Below, piece by piece: positions 45,016-54,424 of a stretch of DNA of 64,000 bases. How positions within the stretch are numbered: position 1 is the stretch's first letter; every line of letters starts with the position of its first letter. Under the pieces are notes generated by a model. That model saw only the letters and a program-made list of their open reading frames with translations, searched no databases and was not told where the DNA came from. The translations under genes were made by a program, and so were the position numbers. Origin of the DNA: Streptomyces oceani (GTDB taxonomy: Bacteria > Actinomycetota > Actinomycetes > Streptomycetales > Streptomycetaceae); contig NZ_LJGU01000095.1 in assembly GCF_001751245.1 (NCBI RefSeq), positions 41,475 to 105,474 on the forward strand. The letters are read 5' to 3'.

Positions 45016-45042
45016 TAAGTTTAAGTACTACACAGTTTTAGG

Positions 45043-45846
45043 ATGGCGTCAAGCTACGAAGGACGGTGGACACGTTTGGCACCCCGGCGAAGGACGAAAG
45101 CCCCGCAGAAGGGCAGCATCGAGATCCTCTGGGGCGACCGGAACACGCCCAGTCGCGGCCCGCGGCCCGGTCTGTCCGTCGAGGCCATCGCGGAGACCGC
45201 CATCGAGATCGCCGACGCCGACGGCCTCGACGCCCTCTCGATGCAGGCCGTCGCCAGCCGGCTGGGCTACACGGCGATGTCGCTCTACCGCTACGTCCCC
45301 GGCAAGGAGCAACTCGTCGACGTCATCTACGACACGGCGATCGGCCCCCCTCCCCCGGCACATACTCCCGAGGGGGACTGGCGGGCCGGCGTCCAAGCCT
45401 GGGTATGGGCCGTGCAGGACGTCTACGCGCAGCACCCCTGGCTGCTGCGCGTCGCCGCCAACACCCCGCCCCTCGGGCCCAACCAGCTCGCCTGGTTCGA
45501 CACCCTCCTGCACCACGTCTCCGAAGTGGGCCTGGAGCAGGAGGAGATGCTCCACCTGGTCATCTTCGTCTCCGGGGCCGTCCGCGACCTGGCCAGGACC
45601 TCTACCGACCTCTCCGAGAGCCCACGGCGCACCGGCGTACCGGTGGAGAGGATGGGCGAGGAGTACGCCGTGGCGATGAAACACCTCACCGACGAGGCCC
45701 GGTTCCCCACTCTGTCCAAAATGGTCGCCGCCGACATGTTCGAACCCGACGGGAACGCGTACAACGACATCCGGCCCAGCCTGGACTTCGGACTCCAGCG
45801 ACTCCTCGACGGGATCGACAGCTACGTCAGCGCCCGCGCCCGCTGA
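45043..45846 (+). CDS. TetR-family regulator of the DrrAB exporter
   Basis: 267 residues. HTH: LSVEAIAETAIEIADADGLD, then MQAVASRLGYTAMSLYRYV. The C-terminal domain is of the classical TetR_C type (drug binding). The N-terminus has a basic extension before the HTH. The ATG at 45043 sits just after the operator with only a weak agg upstream, so a near-leaderless mRNA is possible. It is divergent from drrAB, as expected for a local drug-responsive repressor. Confidence 0.92.
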   Translation: MASSYEGRWTRLAPRRRTKAPQKGSIEILWGDRNTPSRGPRPGLSVEAIAETAIEIADADGLDALSMQAVASRLGYTAMSLYRYVPGKEQLVDVIYDTAIGPPPPAHTPEGDWRAGVQAWVWAVQDVYAQHPWLLRVAANTPPLGPNQLAWFDTLLHHVSEVGLEQEEMLHLVIFVSGAVRDLARTSTDLSESPRRTGVPVERMGEEYAVAMKHLTDEARFPTLSKMVAADMFEPDGNAYNDIRPSLDFGLQRLLDGIDSYVSARAR

Positions 45847-45870
45847 CGTGCCAGCGGGCGCGGGGGCTGA

Positions 45871-45906
45871 TACGAGCGCGGGCGCGGGTACGAGCGCGGG
45901 CGCGGA
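45871..45906. repeat. Two tandem 18-bp repeats
   Basis: tacgagcgcgggcgcggg is repeated head to tail (second copy ends gga) between the convergent TetR and thioesterase genes. It is probably a slippage product, and a related third degenerate unit precedes it. Confidence 0.6.
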
Positions 45907-45928
45907 GTGACCGCCGTACGCCGGCGAC

Positions 45929-46387
45929 TCACCCCCGCGGTACGGGCCCGATGGCCCGCCCCGCCCACGCCGGGGGCGCCTCGGCGAGCGCCGCGTACCG
46001 CGCGCGCACCTCCTCCGGGAACGGCACGACGCCGGACGCGGCGACGTGCAGGCCCAGCAACTCCGTCGTGGCGACCGGCTCGGTGCCGCCCTCGGCGTAC
46101 ATCTCGTGGGCCAAGCGGAGCCGCTTGGCGTCGACGCCCAGGACCCGCGTACGCACGCGCAGTTCGGCGCCGTCCCGCACCTCGCGCAGGTAGCGGACAT
46201 GCGACTCGACCGTGTAGAGCGAGCATCCGGTGGCCGCGCGGTACGCGCCGTCCAGCCCCGTCGCCTCCATCATCGCGTCCGTGGCGTGTCCGAAAACGAG
46301 CACGTAGTACGCCTCACTGAGGTGGCCGTTGTAGTCGATCCAGGCTGGACGCACCCTCTCGACGTGCGGCGGCAGGCCGTCGGTCAC
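45929..46387 (-). CDS. Hot-dog thioesterase (betainyl-CoA thioesterase-like)
   Basis: 152 residues from GTG 46387, overlapping the dehydrogenase stop (GTGA). AWIDYNGHLSEAYYVLVFGHA is the 4HBT signature with the catalytic Asp. In carnitine catabolism a thioesterase of this type releases glycine betaine from betainyl-CoA (CdhB in pseudomonads). The neighbours, a carnitine-dehydrogenase-like gene and a BKACE gene, support this. Confidence 0.88.
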   Translation of the reverse strand: MTDGLPPHVERVRPAWIDYNGHLSEAYYVLVFGHATDAMMEATGLDGAYRAATGCSLYTVESHVRYLREVRDGAELRVRTRVLGVDAKRLRLAHEMYAEGGTEPVATTELLGLHVAASGVVPFPEEVRARYAALAEAPPAWAGRAIGPVPRG

Positions 46388-47364
46388 GAGGGGGCACCGC
46401 CCCGCCCCGGGACCGGCTGCCCGGGCAGCCGGCCGGTGGCCCGCAGCACGTCGATCACGCCCTGGTCGCGCTCGGCGACGAGGTCCGCGCTGGAGCGTCC
46501 GGCCGCGGCCTCCGCGCAGCCGGTGACCATGCCGTCGTACAGCTTCCGGTCCAGCTCCGGGGCCTCGAGCCGGGTCCACGGCGCCTTCAGGGAGGGCCCG
46601 AAGTGGTCGAGCATATGCGCCATGCCGCCCTCGCCACCCGCGAGCGCGAACGTCAGGCAGGGTCCCATGAACGCCCAGCGCAGTCCCGGACCCTCGGTGA
46701 TCGAGTCGTCGATCTCCCGCACCGTGGCCTCGCCGTTCGCGACCATGTGCAGCGCCTCCCGCCACAGGGCCTCCTGCAGCCGGTTCGCGATGAAACCGGG
46801 CAGCTCACGGTCCATCGTGATCACGGACTTGCCGGTCGTGTCGTAGAACCGGGCGGCCCACGCGACCGCGTCCGGGTCGGTCCGCTCACCGCCGACCACC
46901 TCTACCAGCGGAATCAGGTACGGCGGGTTGAAGGGGTGGCCGACCAGCAGCCGGGACGGGTCCGCCGCCTCGGTCTGCATGTCCGTCATCGGATAGCCGG
47001 AGGTGGACGAGGCGATGACGACGCCGGGAGGGGTCGCGGCGTCCAGCCGGGCCAGCAGGTCACGCTTGAGGTCCAGTTGCTCCGGAGCGCTCTCCTGGAC
47101 GAACTGCGCCTCCGCGCAGGCCCCCTCGAGCGTCGGGGCGACGGTGAGACGGTCCCGGCTGGCGCCCTCGGCGAGACCCAGCTGGACGAGTGCGGGCCAG
47201 GCGGCGTCGACGAGCCGGCGCAGCTTGGACTCCGCCTCCGGGTCCGGGTCCCAGGCGGTCACGTCGTAGCCGCGGGCGAGGAAGTGGGCGGCCCAGCCGC
47301 CACCGATCACTCCTGCGCCCACGCAGGTCACGCGGGTGACGTCGGCAGGTTCGGGTGGTGTCAT
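46384..47364 (-). CDS. L-carnitine dehydrogenase-like enzyme
   Basis: 326 residues from ATG 47364 (aggag, 7 nt). NAD-binding VTCVGAGVIGGGWAAHFLARG, then SSTSGYPMTDMQ, VGHPFNPPYLIPLVEVV and GFIANRLQEALWREALH place it in the 3-hydroxyacyl-CoA dehydrogenase superfamily, L-carnitine dehydrogenase subgroup. It would oxidise carnitine to 3-dehydrocarnitine, the first step of the pathway completed by the adjacent BKACE and thioesterase. Confidence 0.88.
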   Translation of the reverse strand: MTPPEPADVTRVTCVGAGVIGGGWAAHFLARGYDVTAWDPDPEAESKLRRLVDAAWPALVQLGLAEGASRDRLTVAPTLEGACAEAQFVQESAPEQLDLKRDLLARLDAATPPGVVIASSTSGYPMTDMQTEAADPSRLLVGHPFNPPYLIPLVEVVGGERTDPDAVAWAARFYDTTGKSVITMDRELPGFIANRLQEALWREALHMVANGEATVREIDDSITEGPGLRWAFMGPCLTFALAGGEGGMAHMLDHFGPSLKAPWTRLEAPELDRKLYDGMVTGCAEAAAGRSSADLVAERDQGVIDVLRATGRLPGQPVPGRGGAPS

Positions 47365-47494
47365 GGGGAGACTCCTGTGCTGTGTCGCGTACGGGCTCCG
47401 GCGCGCGTCCGTACGAGCGTGACCCCGCACGGCACGGCGGACACAGTGCGGGCGCGGGCACACGGGACTTCGGGGGCTTCGGGGTGATGAGCGG

Positions 47495-48382
47495 TCAGCG
47501 GCCGAGGCCGAGCCGTTCGCGGGCCTCGGCGGGTGTGGCGACGGTGGCGCCCAGCGTCTCGGTGAGGGTGACGGCCCGCTCGGTCAGCTGTGCGTTCGTC
47601 GCCTTCACCCCCTTGCTCAGATAGAGGTTGTCCTCAAGCCCCACTCGTACGTTGCCACCCAACAGGATCGACTGCGCGACCCACGGCATCTGCATCCGCC
47701 CGAGCGCGAAACTGGCCCACTGGGCCCCGTCCGGCAGCATGTTGACCATGGACTGGAGCACCTCGGGCTCAGCCGGCGCTCCCCACGGGATACCCATGCA
47801 CAGCTGGAAGACCGAGGGGTTGGACAGCAGCCCCTCGGCGTACAACTGCTTGGCGAACCACAGCTGCCCGGTGTCGAAGATCTCCAACTCGGGTCGGACA
47901 CCCAACTCCTGGATGCGGGCGGCGCCCTTGCGGAGCATCTCCGGCGTGGAGACGTAGAGGTTGTCGCCGAAGTTCAGCGAGCCGCAGTCCAGGGTGCAGA
48001 TGTCCGGCAGCAGGTCCTCGACGTGCGGCAGCCGGGCCAGCCCACCGACCAGGTCGGTGCCGGGGAGGGCGCCCTTCTCCAGCGGCTCGTCAGCGTCCAG
48101 GACGAGGTCACCGCCCATCCCGGCCGTGAGGTTGATGACGACGTCGCTGCCGGTCTGCTTGATCCGGTCGACGGTCTCGGCGTAGAGCTTCGGGTCCCGC
48201 GCGGGAGCGCCGGTCTCGGGGTCGCGGACGTGGATGTGGACGACGGCCGCGCCCGCGCTGGCGGCCTCCACGGCCGAGGTGGCGATCTGCTCCGGGGTGA
48301 CGGGCACGTGCTTGCTACGCCCGACGGTGTCACCCGCGCCGGTCAGGGCACAGGTGATGATGACGCTGTCGTTCATGGGCAT
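47495..48382 (-). CDS. BKACE (DUF849) dehydrocarnitine cleavage enzyme
   Basis: 295 residues from ATG 48382 (ggaggag, 7 nt). [55 protein letters not shown] are typical of beta-keto acid cleavage enzymes that condense a beta-keto acid with acetyl-CoA. Between carnitine dehydrogenase and thioesterase it most likely converts dehydrocarnitine plus acetyl-CoA to betainyl-CoA and acetoacetate (CdhC role). Confidence 0.9.
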   Translation of the reverse strand: MPMNDSVIITCALTGAGDTVGRSKHVPVTPEQIATSAVEAASAGAAVVHIHVRDPETGAPARDPKLYAETVDRIKQTGSDVVINLTAGMGGDLVLDADEPLEKGALPGTDLVGGLARLPHVEDLLPDICTLDCGSLNFGDNLYVSTPEMLRKGAARIQELGVRPELEIFDTGQLWFAKQLYAEGLLSNPSVFQLCMGIPWGAPAEPEVLQSMVNMLPDGAQWASFALGRMQMPWVAQSILLGGNVRVGLEDNLYLSKGVKATNAQLTERAVTLTETLGATVATPAEARERLGLGR

Positions 48383-48467
48383 GAGGGGGCTCCTCCAGAT
48401 CAGGGGACCATCCCGGCGGACATGGGTCCCTCGTCGGATGCGGTGCGGGTCGTGCCTGAGGCGCTGC

Positions 48468-49403
48468 TCAGGAGGTGGGTTCGGTCTCCGCGGCAGGTTC
48501 GGTCTCCGCGGTGAGCTCGGTGTCGACGTGCGCGAGCAGCGCGGCGTACATGTCCTCGGGGCTCGTCCCCTCGGCGCCGTCGCGGGCGGTGGCGAGGACT
48601 TGGGAGGCGAGTCCGTCGATGAGCGCCGTAAGACGCAGCGCCGCGAACTCCGGGTCGGTGTCCGGGCGGAAGGCGCCCTGCGCGACACCGCGTCGGATCA
48701 CGTCGCCGACGGTCGTACGCCACTGCCGGTAGTACTCGACGTGCAGCCGGCCGATGGCGGTGGAACGGGCGGCCTCGGCCCACAGGTCGAGCCATACGCG
48801 CCACTGCCGTCGCTGTTGCTCGGTGTGCGGGGTCTGCAGTGCGATGAGCTGGCGCAGTTCGCTGGCCGCTTCCTCCTCGTCGGCGATCCGGGCCGCGCGT
48901 GCCGCGGTGTCCTGGTCCATGCACCAGCGGACCGCGGCCTCGAGGAGTTCGGCGCGGCCCGGGAAGTGGTAGTGGATCGCCGCGCTGCTGGTGCCGCAGG
49001 CGGCGGCGATGTCCGCGACGCGCACGGCGTGGAAGCCGTGCTCGGCGATCAGGCGTACGGTCTCGCGGACGATCTGCAGCGGTCGACCGGTGGTGGGGAC
49101 GACGACCGGCGCGCCGGGCGCTCCCCCCTCCGCTCCCACGGTCCCCTCGGCTACGGTCTGACGCGCCACGCTCTCGCCCTCCGCCTCGGCTCGGGAACCC
49201 AGCAGCCAGCCCGCGTCGACTCCGCCGACGTCGGCGACCCGGGCCAACTCGGCGGCGGTGAACCGACGGGTGCCGCCGAGCGAGCGGGACAGCTTCGACG
49301 GGTCGATGACGATCCGCCGTGCGAACTCCCGCTGACTACACCCGACACGTGAGATCACCTCCCGCACTCGGGCGGCGACCTCACTGACCTGTTCCTGCCG
49401 CAT
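48468..49403 (-). CDS. XRE-TetR fusion transcriptional regulator
   Basis: 311 residues. The N-terminal part is an XRE-type HTH ([38 protein letters not shown]). After a linker of about 35 residues comes a complete TetR domain ([20 protein letters not shown], then [19 protein letters not shown], then an all-helical ligand domain). Two DNA-binding domains in one chain is uncommon. It heads the minus-strand carnitine operon and is divergent from an MFS gene, with an inverted repeat at 49514 in between. Confidence 0.88.
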   Translation of the reverse strand: MRQEQVSEVAARVREVISRVGCSQREFARRIVIDPSKLSRSLGGTRRFTAAELARVADVGGVDAGWLLGSRAEAEGESVARQTVAEGTVGAEGGAPGAPVVVPTTGRPLQIVRETVRLIAEHGFHAVRVADIAAACGTSSAAIHYHFPGRAELLEAAVRWCMDQDTAARAARIADEEEAASELRQLIALQTPHTEQQRRQWRVWLDLWAEAARSTAIGRLHVEYYRQWRTTVGDVIRRGVAQGAFRPDTDPEFAALRLTALIDGLASQVLATARDGAEGTSPEDMYAALLAHVDTELTAETEPAAETEPTS

Positions 49404-49513
49404 GGTGCGAGAGCCTACGGGAACGTTGAGTAAATCGCAACACCACCTCCATGCCGCCATCGCCGCCATCCCTATTTCTGCACGTTATATGGAGGTCGGC
49501 TGTCGTCCGTTGT

Positions 49514-49541
49514 GATATTGACTGGCGCATCAGTCAGCATC
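49514..49541. promoter_or_regulatory. Inverted-repeat operator between the XRE-TetR and MFS genes
   Basis: TGACTG-GCGCAT-CAGTCA (49519-49536) is perfect, and GAT/ATC extends the symmetry on either side after two unmatched bases. The length and form suit a TetR-type regulator. Confidence 0.65.
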
Positions 49542-49620
49542 ACGGAGCCTCCGGAACCACCACAACGCCCAGCCACGAACCCCTCGCCCCCGGCGCGTGG
49601 ACCCGGCAGACTGTGCGTAC

Positions 49621-50901
49621 GTGACTCCCGCCCCAACCGCAGCGACCGTCCCGGCTGCCGACGCACCGCCGACAACCCTGCGTTCGCGCAACTTCCTCCT
49701 GTTCTTCGTGGCACGAGCCGTCGCCAAGCTCGGTGACGCCATGCTGCCCATCGCCCTCTCCGCCGGACTGATCCAGCAGGGGCACGGCCCCGGTGCGATC
49801 GGGGCGGCTCTCGCCTCGCTGACGGTGTGTCTGGCGGGTTTCGTCGTCTTCGGCGGCGTCTTCTGCGACCGGCTCAACACCCGCGTGTTGATGATCGGCG
49901 CCGACCTGGTCCGGGTCGGCAGTCAGGCGCTGATGGCCGGACTCTTCCTGAGCGGACACGTGGTGCTCTGGCAGGTGTGCGTGATCGGTGCCGTCAACGG
50001 CATCGCCGGCGGGCTCTTCCAGCCCGGCGTGGCCAGCACCATTCCACGACTCGCCAACGACGTGCAGGGCGCCAACAGCCTCGTGCGCACGGCGGAGTCG
50101 CTTGCGCTGCTGCTGGGGCCCGCGTTGGCTGGCGTGTTGGTCGGCCTGTTCTCGGCCGGCGGTGTGTTCGTCGCGCACGCCGGCACGTACGCTCTCAGCG
50201 CGCTCTGTCTGGTGCTGCTCCGGCTGCCCGCGCCGGCCGCCCGGCCGGCGGAGCGCGGCAGTTACCTCGCCGATCTCGCGGAGGGGTGGCGGGAGTTCAG
50301 ATCGCGCCAGTGGATGTGGGCCGTCATCGTGATCTGGATGGTCTACATGATCACGGTGATGGGCCCGCAGGTGCCTCTGACCGCCTCCGAGATCATCCCC
50401 TCCCAGGGCGCCGGCGTCTACGGCCTGGTGAACTCGGCACTCGGCGCGGGCACCACTATCGGGGGACTGTGCGCGTTGCGTTTCCGCCCGGTGCGGCAAC
50501 TCCGGGCCGGAGCCGTGGCGCTGCTGGGCTGTTGCCTATTCCCGCTCACCGTCGGGGCGGGCCTGCCCACGGCCGCGATGATGGCCGGCGCCGCCGTCTC
50601 CGGCGCGGGCATCGGCTTCTGGGGCGTCATGTGGGCCACCAGTGTCCAGACCCAGGTGCCGGGCCCGATCCTGAACCGTATCCACGCCTACGAGGTGGCC
50701 GGCTCGCTGGCGATGGTGCCGGTGGGCCAGGCACTCGCCGGCCCGGCAGCGCAGCTGGTCGGCGGCCGTACGGTGCTGCTCTTCGGCGGTGTGATGGCGG
50801 TCCTCGTGAGCGTCGCGCTGCTGTCCGTGCCGGCGATCCGGAACCTGCGCGCGGTGTCCGCCGTACCGCGCGCGGGCAACGCCAGAGGCCGGCCGAGGTG
50901 A
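49621..50901 (+). CDS. MFS transporter (12-TM, MFS_3/EntS-like)
   Basis: 426 residues from GTG 49621; GTG 49597 is also in frame and neither has a strong RBS. SRNFLLFFVARAVAKLGDAM, the VFGGVFCDRLNTRVLMIGAD loop and AESLALLLGPALAGVLVG resemble the enterobactin-exporter-like branch of the major facilitator superfamily. Substrate unknown. It is divergent from the carnitine regulator, so it may be involved in uptake or efflux linked to it. Confidence 0.88.
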   Translation: MTPAPTAATVPAADAPPTTLRSRNFLLFFVARAVAKLGDAMLPIALSAGLIQQGHGPGAIGAALASLTVCLAGFVVFGGVFCDRLNTRVLMIGADLVRVGSQALMAGLFLSGHVVLWQVCVIGAVNGIAGGLFQPGVASTIPRLANDVQGANSLVRTAESLALLLGPALAGVLVGLFSAGGVFVAHAGTYALSALCLVLLRLPAPAARPAERGSYLADLAEGWREFRSRQWMWAVIVIWMVYMITVMGPQVPLTASEIIPSQGAGVYGLVNSALGAGTTIGGLCALRFRPVRQLRAGAVALLGCCLFPLTVGAGLPTAAMMAGAAVSGAGIGFWGVMWATSVQTQVPGPILNRIHAYEVAGSLAMVPVGQALAGPAAQLVGGRTVLLFGGVMAVLVSVALLSVPAIRNLRAVSAVPRAGNARGRPR

Positions 50902-50988
50902 CGGCGGCGGGGACGACGACGGACGACGTACGCGATGTCGGAAGCCACCGCGACCGGCTCGACCTCGCGAGCCCCCGGCAGGGGCCGC

Positions 50989-52833
50989 TCAGTTCGCCAA
51001 CGGGACGGCGCTCCACGGGGGGAGCGTCCTGGGCGGCAGAAGCACCCTGTCCGCGTACTCGACATCGGTCACCCGGATCTTCATGTACCGCCTGCCGGCG
51101 AAGACCCAGTAGTCGTTCCGCACCCCCGGCACGGGCAGCACCGCGTCGATCCCCGTGCGGAACTCGGGGTGACGCGCGAGGGTGCCCGACCAGAGCTCGA
51201 CTCCGGAGGCGCCCGGGTTCGACCCTCCCGGCTCCTCGCCCGCCAGACGCACCCGGGCGTACCGACCACCGGAGAACGCCCAGACCTGATGCGGGTCGTC
51301 CGGCACTCGCATCAGGGCGTCGATGCCGCCCGGCGGCAGCCCCTGGAACGCCGAGCGCCAGTCGCTGATCGGTTGCGGCCCGGTCACCAGCGTGTCCTGG
51401 TACGCCGGGTCGACCCTGATCCGGAGGTACCGCTCCTTGGCGAAGACCCAGTACTCGTCGCCCTTCTCCGGGACCCGCAGCACCGCGTCGACGCCATCCC
51501 GGAACCCGGGGAACCGCGCCAAGGTGCCCTTCCATTTCCCGATGGGCGACGGCCTGGTGAGCCGCCGGCGCACCGGGTGGTTGCCGGACGCGGCACGGAA
51601 CCGGAAGTAGTCGTCCCCGGTGAAGAGCCAGTACTCACTCGGCCCTTCGGGGCTCGGCGGGCCCGGAACCGCCATCACCGCGTCGAGCCCGGACGACGAG
51701 GGCGCGGGGCGGGGGTCTCCATTTCCTTCCGGACCCGCGGACGGTTCCCTGTCCTCGGCCCCGGTTTCGCCGTCGTCCATGGAGTGGTTCACCCACAGCC
51801 CGGTGACGGCGCTGCCCGCCGCCAGGAGTCCGACCGACAGCATGGCCCGCCGGGACACTCGACGCCGAGGCGCGCCGGTATCCGCGGTGGATCCCCTGGT
51901 GGAACCCGGTGTGGTTCCCCCGGTGGAGCCCGGTGTGGAGACCGCGAAGGCGGCGGCCGGGCTTGACTGCCCGCTGTGGGGAGCGGGGTCCGGAAGGGGC
52001 GGCGCCGTCCCTGTCGCGGTCACCGCCCGCACCATCTCCATGGCCTCGGCGACCGAGGGCCGTTCCGCCGGGTCTTTCCGCAGCAACGCCTCCAGCAGCG
52101 GACGTAACGGCCCTGCCACGGCCTCGGGTAGGACCTCCGGTTCCTCGTGCGCCACCGCGTGCAGTACGGCGATGGCCTCCGAACGGGCGAACGGGGAACG
52201 ACCGGACAGCAGCGCGCACAGCGTGCTGCCCAACGAGAAGAGGTCACTGGCCGGCCCCACCGGCTGCTGGTGCAGCCGTTCCGGTGCGATGTACTCCGGA
52301 GACCCCAGCACCCCACGGGTCGTGGTGACCGAGTCGCCGCCGGCCAGGGCCGCGATACCGAAGTCGCAGAGCACCAGCGAGCCGTCCGCGCGAAGCAGTA
52401 CGTTGCCGGGCTTGACGTCCCGGTGGAGCGTACCGACCGCGTGCACCGCCCGCAGCGCGGCCAGGACCTGAAGGCCGACCCCGGCGACCGTGGACGGCGT
52501 CATCGGCCCGGTGGCGGCGACGTGTTCGGCCAGTGACGGCCCGTCCACCAGTTCCATGATCAGCCACACGCCCTCGTCATGGTCCACGAGGTCGTAGACG
52601 TTGATGACGTTCGGGTGGGATATCCGGGCGAGCGCGCGTGCTTCCCGGTGTGCCCGCTGCTTCTGCTTGGCCAACTCCTCGCCTCTGGACTGCAGGCGCA
52701 TCTCCTTCATCGCGACCGTGCGGCCCAACAGCTGGTCCGTCGCGCGCCACACCGTCCCCATGCCGCCGCTGCCGACCCGGTCCAGCAGGAGGTACCGGCC
52801 CGAGACCATTCGCGATCCACCCGTATCAGTCAC
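50989..52833 (-). CDS. Membrane Ser/Thr protein kinase with hemopexin-like sensor domain
   Basis: 614 residues. The N-terminal kinase has GSGGMGTVWRATD, catalytic LHRDVKPGNVLL, DFGIA and GSPEYIAPE. A Pro/Ser/Thr-rich juxtamembrane linker and one transmembrane helix (MLSVGLLAAGSAVTGLWV) follow. The extracytoplasmic part has four repeats of the form GxDAVxxVP...YWVFxGxRYxRxR, a four-bladed hemopexin-like propeller in place of PASTA repeats. It probably senses an external ligand or matrix. No phosphatase or substrate gene is adjacent. Confidence 0.93.
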   Translation of the reverse strand: MTDTGGSRMVSGRYLLLDRVGSGGMGTVWRATDQLLGRTVAMKEMRLQSRGEELAKQKQRAHREARALARISHPNVINVYDLVDHDEGVWLIMELVDGPSLAEHVAATGPMTPSTVAGVGLQVLAALRAVHAVGTLHRDVKPGNVLLRADGSLVLCDFGIAALAGGDSVTTTRGVLGSPEYIAPERLHQQPVGPASDLFSLGSTLCALLSGRSPFARSEAIAVLHAVAHEEPEVLPEAVAGPLRPLLEALLRKDPAERPSVAEAMEMVRAVTATGTAPPLPDPAPHSGQSSPAAAFAVSTPGSTGGTTPGSTRGSTADTGAPRRRVSRRAMLSVGLLAAGSAVTGLWVNHSMDDGETGAEDREPSAGPEGNGDPRPAPSSSGLDAVMAVPGPPSPEGPSEYWLFTGDDYFRFRAASGNHPVRRRLTRPSPIGKWKGTLARFPGFRDGVDAVLRVPEKGDEYWVFAKERYLRIRVDPAYQDTLVTGPQPISDWRSAFQGLPPGGIDALMRVPDDPHQVWAFSGGRYARVRLAGEEPGGSNPGASGVELWSGTLARHPEFRTGIDAVLPVPGVRNDYWVFAGRRYMKIRVTDVEYADRVLLPPRTLPPWSAVPLAN

Positions 52834-52952
52834 CTCCCCAACCTACCGAGGTCCCGCTCCGAGCCCACGGAAGATCTCCGACTCTGTTCCCGGAACATGA
52901 CGTGACGTCATTCCGGCTATACGCGCCGCCTCCGCGGACGCCCGGGAGACGA

Positions 52953-52977
52953 TCTCCCGCCCCACACAGGCGGGAGA
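52953..52977. terminator. Hairpin after the 52983 gene
   Basis: TCTCCCGCC (52953-52961) pairs with GGCGGGAGA (52969-52977), loop 7 nt, immediately past the minus-strand stop. Confidence 0.8.
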
Positions 52978-52982
52978 GGACG

Positions 52983-53471
52983 TCAAGGGCTGTCCGAGCG
53001 CCCCAGAGAGGTGTGCCGGGACAGCGCGCGCGCCAGCACCACGTCCAGGCCACCCACCAGCAGGTAGCTGACGACCGTGCCCAGCCCCGTCAACGGCCAG
53101 GCGGGGGAACCGGGGATCCGGGAGAGGCCGTACCCGACCGCCACCGCGACGACGACCGAGAGGAAGTCGAAGGCGCCGCTGAGCGTCAGCACCTGCTCGC
53201 CCTCGCTGAGCCGCTCGTGCTTGCTGAGGAACAGCAGGGTGATCACGAGGAAGGCCGTCCCCGCGCCGAGGGCGAAGCCGATCGTCTCGGCGGCGCTCGC
53301 GGGACCCCGGGAGCCGCTGGCCAACCCGTAGGCGGCGGTGATCGAGATCGAGAAGCCGTACGCCGTCGCGTTGTCCTGGAGCGCCGTACGCACGCCCCGG
53401 CCGTAGGTGTCCAGGACGCGTGCCGAGGCGTGGCCCGTACCGCGCGTAGAACTGTCCGAACTGTTCGACAT
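52983..53471 (-). CDS. Conserved membrane protein of unknown function
   Basis: 162 residues from ATG 53471. Four hydrophobic segments are visible (ITAAYGLASG, IGFALGAGTAFLVITLLFL, AFDFLSVVVAVAVGYGL and VVSYLLVGGLDVVLARAL), with a Ser/Thr-rich N-terminus (MSNSSDSSTRGTG). No family recognised and no functional context beyond two further membrane genes nearby. Confidence 0.7.
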   Translation of the reverse strand: MSNSSDSSTRGTGHASARVLDTYGRGVRTALQDNATAYGFSISITAAYGLASGSRGPASAAETIGFALGAGTAFLVITLLFLSKHERLSEGEQVLTLSGAFDFLSVVVAVAVGYGLSRIPGSPAWPLTGLGTVVSYLLVGGLDVVLARALSRHTSLGRSDSP

Positions 53472-53575
53472 AGCGCCAGTTTCACAGCGTTCGGAAGGGT
53501 TCATCACGAACACCGCGCCACACGCTCTCCTGGCACCTCCGCCCGAGCCCCACTGCCTGGTCCACCGAGTGGACG

Positions 53576-54424
53576 TCAGCGTGGCATTGACGCCGTCAAC
53601 TGCACGAGGGCCGCACGCGGGTCGTCGGCGTGGAAGCGCAGGACCCGGACCGTCTCCCGCCGGCCGAGCGGCCGTACGACCGGGACCGGCTCGGTCAGTT
53701 CCACGACCAGCGAGGTCTGGTTGCCGACGCTGAGGGTCAGGACCCCCTCGTCGTCGACCTGGATCGGGCCGCTCGTCGGGTAGCCCCGCTCGATCCGAGC
53801 CTGGGCCACCTGTTCCGCCGACACCCGCAGATCGAAGAACGCGCCGTACCGCACCCGCAGCGCGCCGTCCGCGCCGACGACGTGGGGGCGCACGACACAG
53901 GCCGCGTGCGTCGCCAGGACGAACAGCACGCCGTAGAGGTCGAGGACCAGCACCACCAGATGCACCACCGGCCAGGGAATCAGCAGAGCGAGCACGACCG
54001 TCTCGACCAGCACCGCGAAGGTCAGCAGGAACATCGTCGACGCCTGCGCGCCGGCGTACGCCACCGCGTGGTCACCCGCCCGCACGCCATGTCGCCGCCG
54101 GGCCACCCACAACGCGAGACTGACCATCGCCCGCGTCTCGTGCCCGATGAGTCGGCGCAACGGCTCGGGCACCACCTCGCGGAGCCCCGCGCGGCACGCC
54201 GCCGCACGATCGAGTCCGCTCCTCCTGGCGCGCCGGAACACCCGGCTGAGCAGGATGAGTTCCGCGACAACCAGGCAGACGACCACGGACTCGACGACGA
54301 GGAGGATGCCGGACGACACAGGGACGCCCCCCAACAGGCAACCGACGAGTATCAGCTCCGCCGGCAGCAACAGCCACAGAGCCAATCGAAGGCACCTCTT
54401 CACGACGCACCCGGCCGTCGTCAC
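53576..54424 (-). CDS. Membrane protein of unknown function
   Basis: 282 residues from GTG 54424, which overlaps the MerR stop (GTGA), so it is co-expressed with that regulator. Two N-terminal hydrophobic helices (LALWLLLPAELILVGCLL, LLVVESVVVCLVVAELILL) and two more in the middle flank a C-terminal PH-like soluble part. It is the likely direct functional partner of the MerR regulator; the role is unknown. Confidence 0.75.
   Translation of the reverse strand: MTTAGCVVKRCLRLALWLLLPAELILVGCLLGGVPVSSGILLVVESVVVCLVVAELILLSRVFRRARRSGLDRAAACRAGLREVVPEPLRRLIGHETRAMVSLALWVARRRHGVRAGDHAVAYAGAQASTMFLLTFAVLVETVVLALLIPWPVVHLVVLVLDLYGVLFVLATHAACVVRPHVVGADGALRVRYGAFFDLRVSAEQVAQARIERGYPTSGPIQVDDEGVLTLSVGNQTSLVVELTEPVPVVRPLGRRETVRVLRFHADDPRAALVQLTASMPR

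Noticed and set aside
45871..45906. CRISPR-like short repeats
   Set aside because: Only two head-to-tail copies with no spacers and no cas genes; simple tandem duplication.
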